Shown in pieces: positions 40,480-43,231 of a DNA stretch of 43,231 bases. Under the pieces are notes generated by a model. The model was not told where the DNA came from. It worked only from the letters and a program-made list of their open reading frames with translations, and ran no database searches. A program made the position numbers and the translations under genes. This DNA comes from an archaeon (lineage in GTDB: Archaea > Nanobdellota > Nanobdellia > SCGC-AAA011-G17 > ARS1178): positions 1 to 43,231 of the forward strand of contig NZCS01000031.1 of assembly GCA_002688325.1 (NCBI GenBank), written 5' to 3'. Within the stretch, counting starts at the first letter, position 1; every line of letters begins with the position of its first letter.

Positions 40480-40753
40480 GCAAATACAACTAAAAAATAG
40501 AGGATATACAGAACAAAGATCACCCACACTAAACACAGTTCTAATGATAGAAGAAACTTTAATGAATATCAATGAAGTTATTACAATAGCAGAACTTAAA
40601 AGAAAATTACCAAAACAAGTAATGCATCAAACTTTAATGAAAATTATAGATTATTTAGACTATAGTGGAAAAATAATTTGGTATGAAGATAAAATTCTTT
40701 GGGCTTTTAATCCAGATAGTAAATTAAAAAATAGAGGTTTAAAAGTTAGATGA
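40478..40753 (+). CDS. Winged-helix antitoxin-like protein
   Basis: 91 residues from ATG 40478. The frame also opens at a TTG at 40457, inside the operator, which is unlikely. MIEETLMNINEVITIAELKRKLPKQVMHQTLMKIIDYLDYSGKI has a winged-helix shape. The C-terminal tail is basic. It overlaps the RelE-like toxin gene by 4 bases (ATGA) and carries the twin-palindrome operator in its promoter, so it should be the DNA-binding antitoxin of the pair. This antitoxin type is not one of the common named classes. Confidence 0.75.
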   Translation: MQIQLKNRGYTEQRSPTLNTVLMIEETLMNINEVITIAELKRKLPKQVMHQTLMKIIDYLDYSGKIIWYEDKILWAFNPDSKLKNRGLKVR

Positions 40754-41124
40754 TTAAAAAACCAGTTTCAATAGAATTAATCGAAGATGCTAAAGAAGCT
40801 TATGAAAAATTAAACAAAATAATCGGAGAACAAAAACTTAAAGGAAAAACAACTTCTGAAGAAATTAAATTATGGAAAGGAATACAAAGATCTTTTGATT
40901 TAATACAAGAAAATCCTTTTTATGGAAGAAATGCAAAAAAGAAACAAATTCCTGAAATTTATTTGATTAAACATGAGGTTAAAAATTTATTTATTGTAGA
41001 TTTACCCTTATTTTGGAGAATGATTTATACTTTAGAAAGTGATAAGATAGAAATAGTTAGTTTTATTTTAGATATATTTAATCATAAAGATTATAATAAA
41101 AAATTTGGATTTAAAGGAAAATAA
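40750..41124 (+). CDS. RelE/ParE-superfamily toxin-like protein
   Basis: 124 residues. The C-terminal half KNLFIVDLPLFWRMIYTLESDKIEIVSFILDIFNHKDYNKKFGFKGK matches the RelE/ParE ending (R-x-x-Y, then I-x-x-x-I-L-D-I-x-x-H-K-x-Y). These toxins cut mRNA on the ribosome or block gyrase. The residue pattern does not decide between the two. It is paired with the winged-helix antitoxin upstream through a 4-base overlap. Confidence 0.8.
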   Translation: MIKKPVSIELIEDAKEAYEKLNKIIGEQKLKGKTTSEEIKLWKGIQRSFDLIQENPFYGRNAKKKQIPEIYLIKHEVKNLFIVDLPLFWRMIYTLESDKIEIVSFILDIFNHKDYNKKFGFKGK

Positions 41125-41145
41125 GAAATAATCTAACTGTTAAAA

Positions 41146-41667
41146 TTAAAACTTCCTAATAATTTCCTTACTCAAAATAGAATTAGGTATTACTATAACT
41201 TCTTCTCCACTTCTTATCTGAACTTCAGTTAAACTTATTTTTTCAACCTTCCCTTCTATATCACCAATTTTAACTCTTTCACCTTTCTCTAATAATTTCC
41301 TATGTTGTATAACAAAACCACTAATAACATTTGGAATAAAATCTTTAATAGCTAAAATAATAAAAGCAACTATAAATAACAATATAACTCCTAAAATAAT
41401 ATATAACATTGTACTTGCTAATCCTAATTGATTTAATGCGATTATCAAAGCAACAAAATAAACTAAATATTTACTCAAAGAACTTAAAAATTGCTCTATA
41501 GGCCAATCTAATTTTAACTCTTTTTTAATAATATTATTCAATTCAATCTCTTTTAAAACTTTTTTAACTAAATTACTCAAAAATCTACCTAAAATTAACC
41601 CAATTAATAAAATAGTTATACTTGCAACTAACTTAATAGCTGTAAACGGAATATCTAAACTTACCAT
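41146..41667 (-). CDS. Minimal MscS-type mechanosensitive channel
   Basis: 173 residues, only about half of the usual 280+. Three helices (about 8-30, 62-83, 88-110) and the MscS beta domain (DFIPNVISGFVIQHRKLLEKGERVKIGDIEGKVEKISLTEVQIRSGEEVIVIPNSIL) are present, with the pore-lining helix ending at KDFIPNVISG. The cytoplasmic vestibule is cut short right after the beta domain. It should form a tension-gated channel that releases solutes during osmotic shock. Archaeal minimal MscS proteins are known. The stop is near the convergent toxin gene. Confidence 0.82.
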   Translation of the reverse strand: MVSLDIPFTAIKLVASITILLIGLILGRFLSNLVKKVLKEIELNNIIKKELKLDWPIEQFLSSLSKYLVYFVALIIALNQLGLASTMLYIILGVILLFIVAFIILAIKDFIPNVISGFVIQHRKLLEKGERVKIGDIEGKVEKISLTEVQIRSGEEVIVIPNSILSKEIIRKF

Positions 41668-41715
41668 AAAAATACCCTATTTTAAGAATATAAAAAGGTT
41701 TTGGAGTGATATAAA

Positions 41716-41747
41716 TGTAAGCTTTTTCAAAAAAAGGTTAACAGTTA
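41716..41747 (-). repeat. Dispersed hairpin/poly-T element, partial copy F
   Basis: On the minus strand, TTAACCTTTTTTTGAAAAAG, then CTTACATT. It shares AAAAAGCTTACA and the AAC-rich flank with copies C and D but lacks the longer GGTTAAGC-TTTTTT core. It lies between two divergent genes, so a terminator role is less clear here. Confidence 0.4.
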
Positions 41748-41803
41748 AAAATACTTTTTCTCAAACAATAAACCTTTTAAAACACTCTTTCTTACTATTC
41801 TTA

Positions 41804-42844
41804 ATGACAAAAGAAGAAAAAATCAAAGAATTAGAAGAAGAATTAAGAACTACAAAATACAACAAAAGAACACAACACCATGTAGGTTTAATTAAAGCGA
41901 AGATTGCAAAACTAAAACAACCTTCCTCATCTTCAAAATCCATAAAACCTCTATTCTCAGTTAAAAAAACAGGAGATGCAACAGTTATTTTAATAGGACC
42001 ACCATCAGTTGGAAAATCAACATTACTAAATAAAATCACAAATGCAAATACAAAAACAGCAGCTTACCAATTTACAACCCTAAAACCAATTCCAGGTATC
42101 TTAAACTACAAAAACTCAAAAATTCAACTAATAGACTTGCCAGGAATCATAGAAGGAGCTTCAGAAGGTAAAGGAAGAGGTAGAGAAGTATTATCAACTC
42201 TAAGAAATGCAGACTTAGTAATAATCTTACTAGACCCAAAAACAATTAAATTAAAAGAAAAAATAGAAAAAGAACTAGAACAAGCTAATATAAGACTTAA
42301 CAAACAACCACCAAAAATAAAACTAACAAAAGAACAAAAAGGTGGATTAAAAATACATTCTAACCTACAAAAAGAAACAGTTACTTCTATACTAAAAGAA
42401 TTTAAAATACAAAACGGAGACATAACAACACATAATGTAACAATAGATCAACTAATAGATTTCTTAGAAGGAAATAAAGTATATATCCCATCTATAACTG
42501 TAATTAATAAATCGGATTTACTAAAACAAAAAACACCCTTCTTAGAAATTTCAGTTACAAAAAACAAAAACCTAGACAAATTAAAAGAACAAATATTCAA
42601 TAAATTAGATATTATGCAAATTTTCTTAAAACAAGTAGGAAAAGAACCAGATTTAGAAGAACCATTAATAATAAAAAATAATTCAACAATAAAAGATGTA
42701 TGTCTAGACCTACATAAAGATTTCTTAACAAAGTTCGATTTCGCAAGAGTTTGGGGATCTTCAGTAAAACACGATGGACAGAAAGTTTTAAAAACAACAC
42801 ATTTATTAAAAAATAAAGACATTTTAGAGATTCACTTAAAGTAA
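41804..42844 (+). CDS. DRG-family GTP-binding protein with TGS domain
   Basis: 346 residues. A charged N-terminal helix with the family's YNKRTQHHVGLIKAKIAKL, then the G domain: G1 GPPSVGKSTLLN (near 67), G2 TTLKPIPGI, G3 DLPGIIEGASEGKGRG, G4 NKSD (near 243). A TGS domain closes the protein (PLIIKNNSTIKDVCLDLHKDFLTKFDFARVWG, KHDGQKV and DILEIHLK). DRG proteins associate with ribosomes and aid translation. It is one of the most conserved archaeal proteins and supports the archaeal origin of this window. Confidence 0.95.
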   Translation: MTKEEKIKELEEELRTTKYNKRTQHHVGLIKAKIAKLKQPSSSSKSIKPLFSVKKTGDATVILIGPPSVGKSTLLNKITNANTKTAAYQFTTLKPIPGILNYKNSKIQLIDLPGIIEGASEGKGRGREVLSTLRNADLVIILLDPKTIKLKEKIEKELEQANIRLNKQPPKIKLTKEQKGGLKIHSNLQKETVTSILKEFKIQNGDITTHNVTIDQLIDFLEGNKVYIPSITVINKSDLLKQKTPFLEISVTKNKNLDKLKEQIFNKLDIMQIFLKQVGKEPDLEEPLIIKNNSTIKDVCLDLHKDFLTKFDFARVWGSSVKHDGQKVLKTTHLLKNKDILEIHLK

Positions 42845-42856
42845 TTCTTAATCATA

Positions 42857-43231
42857 ATGATATCGCATCTAGAAAAACCTCATAAAAAAGAAGATTTACT
42901 TAGCGTGCTCCACCCATACGTAAAAGAATGGTTCTTTAAAACTTTCAAAGAATTTTCTCTACCACAGTTATATGGAGTTCTAGAAATTCATAATAAGAAT
43001 AACATTTTAATTTCAGCACCAACAGGAGGAACAAAAACATTAACATCTACATTAGCTATTATTAATGAATTAGTTATTCTAGCAGATAAAAAACAATTAA
43101 AAGACAAAGTTTATTGTATCTATTGTAATCCTCTTCGAGCATTATCAAGAGATATAGAATTCAACCTACAAAAACCACTAGAAGAAATAAAAAAAATTGC
43201 AAAAAAACATGGAAAAGATTTAGAAATCAGA
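42857..43231 (+). CDS. Superfamily 2 (Lhr/DEAD-like) helicase, N-terminal part (cut by the window end)
   Basis: 125 residues from ATG 42857, 12 bases after the DRG stop, running off the window. Features are a Q-motif-like FSLPQLYGVLEIHNKNNILISAPTGGTKTLTSTLAIINELV and motif Ia YCNPLRALSRDIEFNLQKPLEEI with the archaeal Lhr-type PLRAL. So it is a probable ATP-dependent DNA/RNA helicase of the Lhr group. The Walker A reads APTGGTKT rather than APTGxGKT, with Thr in place of the last Gly, which is unusual. Domains beyond motif Ia are outside the window. Confidence 0.82.
   Translation, partial: MISHLEKPHKKEDLLSVLHPYVKEWFFKTFKEFSLPQLYGVLEIHNKNNILISAPTGGTKTLTSTLAIINELVILADKKQLKDKVYCIYCNPLRALSRDIEFNLQKPLEEIKKIAKKHGKDLEIR

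Noticed and set aside
1-43231. CRISPR arrays, rRNA genes, insertion-sequence transposases, prophage genes
   Set aside because: No regularly spaced direct repeats, no rRNA-like segments, and no transposase, integrase or capsid motifs were found on either strand.

Overview
The window is a very AT-rich (roughly 28% GC), gene-dense archaeal segment. Archaeal markers are a Trm56-type tRNA C56 2'-O-methyltransferase, archaeal SecD and SecF, a DacZ-type c-di-AMP synthase, a PIN-ATPase-KH protein of the PINA type, archaeal TrmI, a DRG-family GTPase, and TATA boxes (TTTATATA-like) about 25 bp ahead of start codons that give leaderless or near-leaderless mRNAs. The small genes, the many lineage-specific exported proteins and the three intron-containing tRNA genes suggest a DPANN-type lineage (Pacearchaeota or Woesearchaeota-like). 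That placement is inference; there is no rRNA gene here.

Layout. 1-2.9 kb: the end of an unknown gene, an FkbH-like HAD/GNAT protein overlapping a hexapeptide acyltransferase, and an unknown protein. 3-6.2 kb: an 807-residue exported protein of no recognised family, and a cold-shock protein. 6.3-12.7 kb: surface glycan/lipid genes (VOC epimerase, GT4 glycosyltransferase, B12-binding radical SAM enzyme, flippase, CDP-alcohol phosphotransferase-like protein, SMR-type membrane protein). Two of these carry an identical 25-bp promoter block. 13-15.8 kb: secF, an unknown soluble protein and secD. 15.9-19.6 kb: trm56, a VapBC-like pair and a large PKD surface protein. 19.7-28 kb: tRNA-Gly(UCC), tRNA-Arg(CCU) and tRNA-Leu(CAA), all interrupted by introns, with a PIG-L/MurG-like pair, dacZ, a PINA-type ATPase and trmI between them. 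28-34.9 kb: a Fic protein flanked by GGTGACCAC repeats, a MacB-like ABC export operon, a membrane-anchored JAMM protein, and a gene broken by a 55% GC island. 34.9-39.8 kb: a metal (probably copper) operon led by a membrane-anchored winged-helix regulator with a Cys/His/Met loop outside the cell. 39.9-43.2 kb: an exported nuclease, a RelE-like toxin-antitoxin pair with a twin-palindrome operator, a minimal MscS channel, a DRG GTPase and the start of a helicase.

The most striking signals are in the tRNA genes. Five introns lie in three tRNAs, at positions 22/23, 53/54, 59/60, 30/31 and 37/38. Two are only 12 and 14 nt long. The tRNA-Arg intron closely resembles a hairpin element that recurs at gene ends elsewhere in the window. 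Two tRNA T-loop methyltransferases (Trm56 and TrmI) are encoded in the same window. The metal operon, the Fic repeats and the GC island are the next leads.
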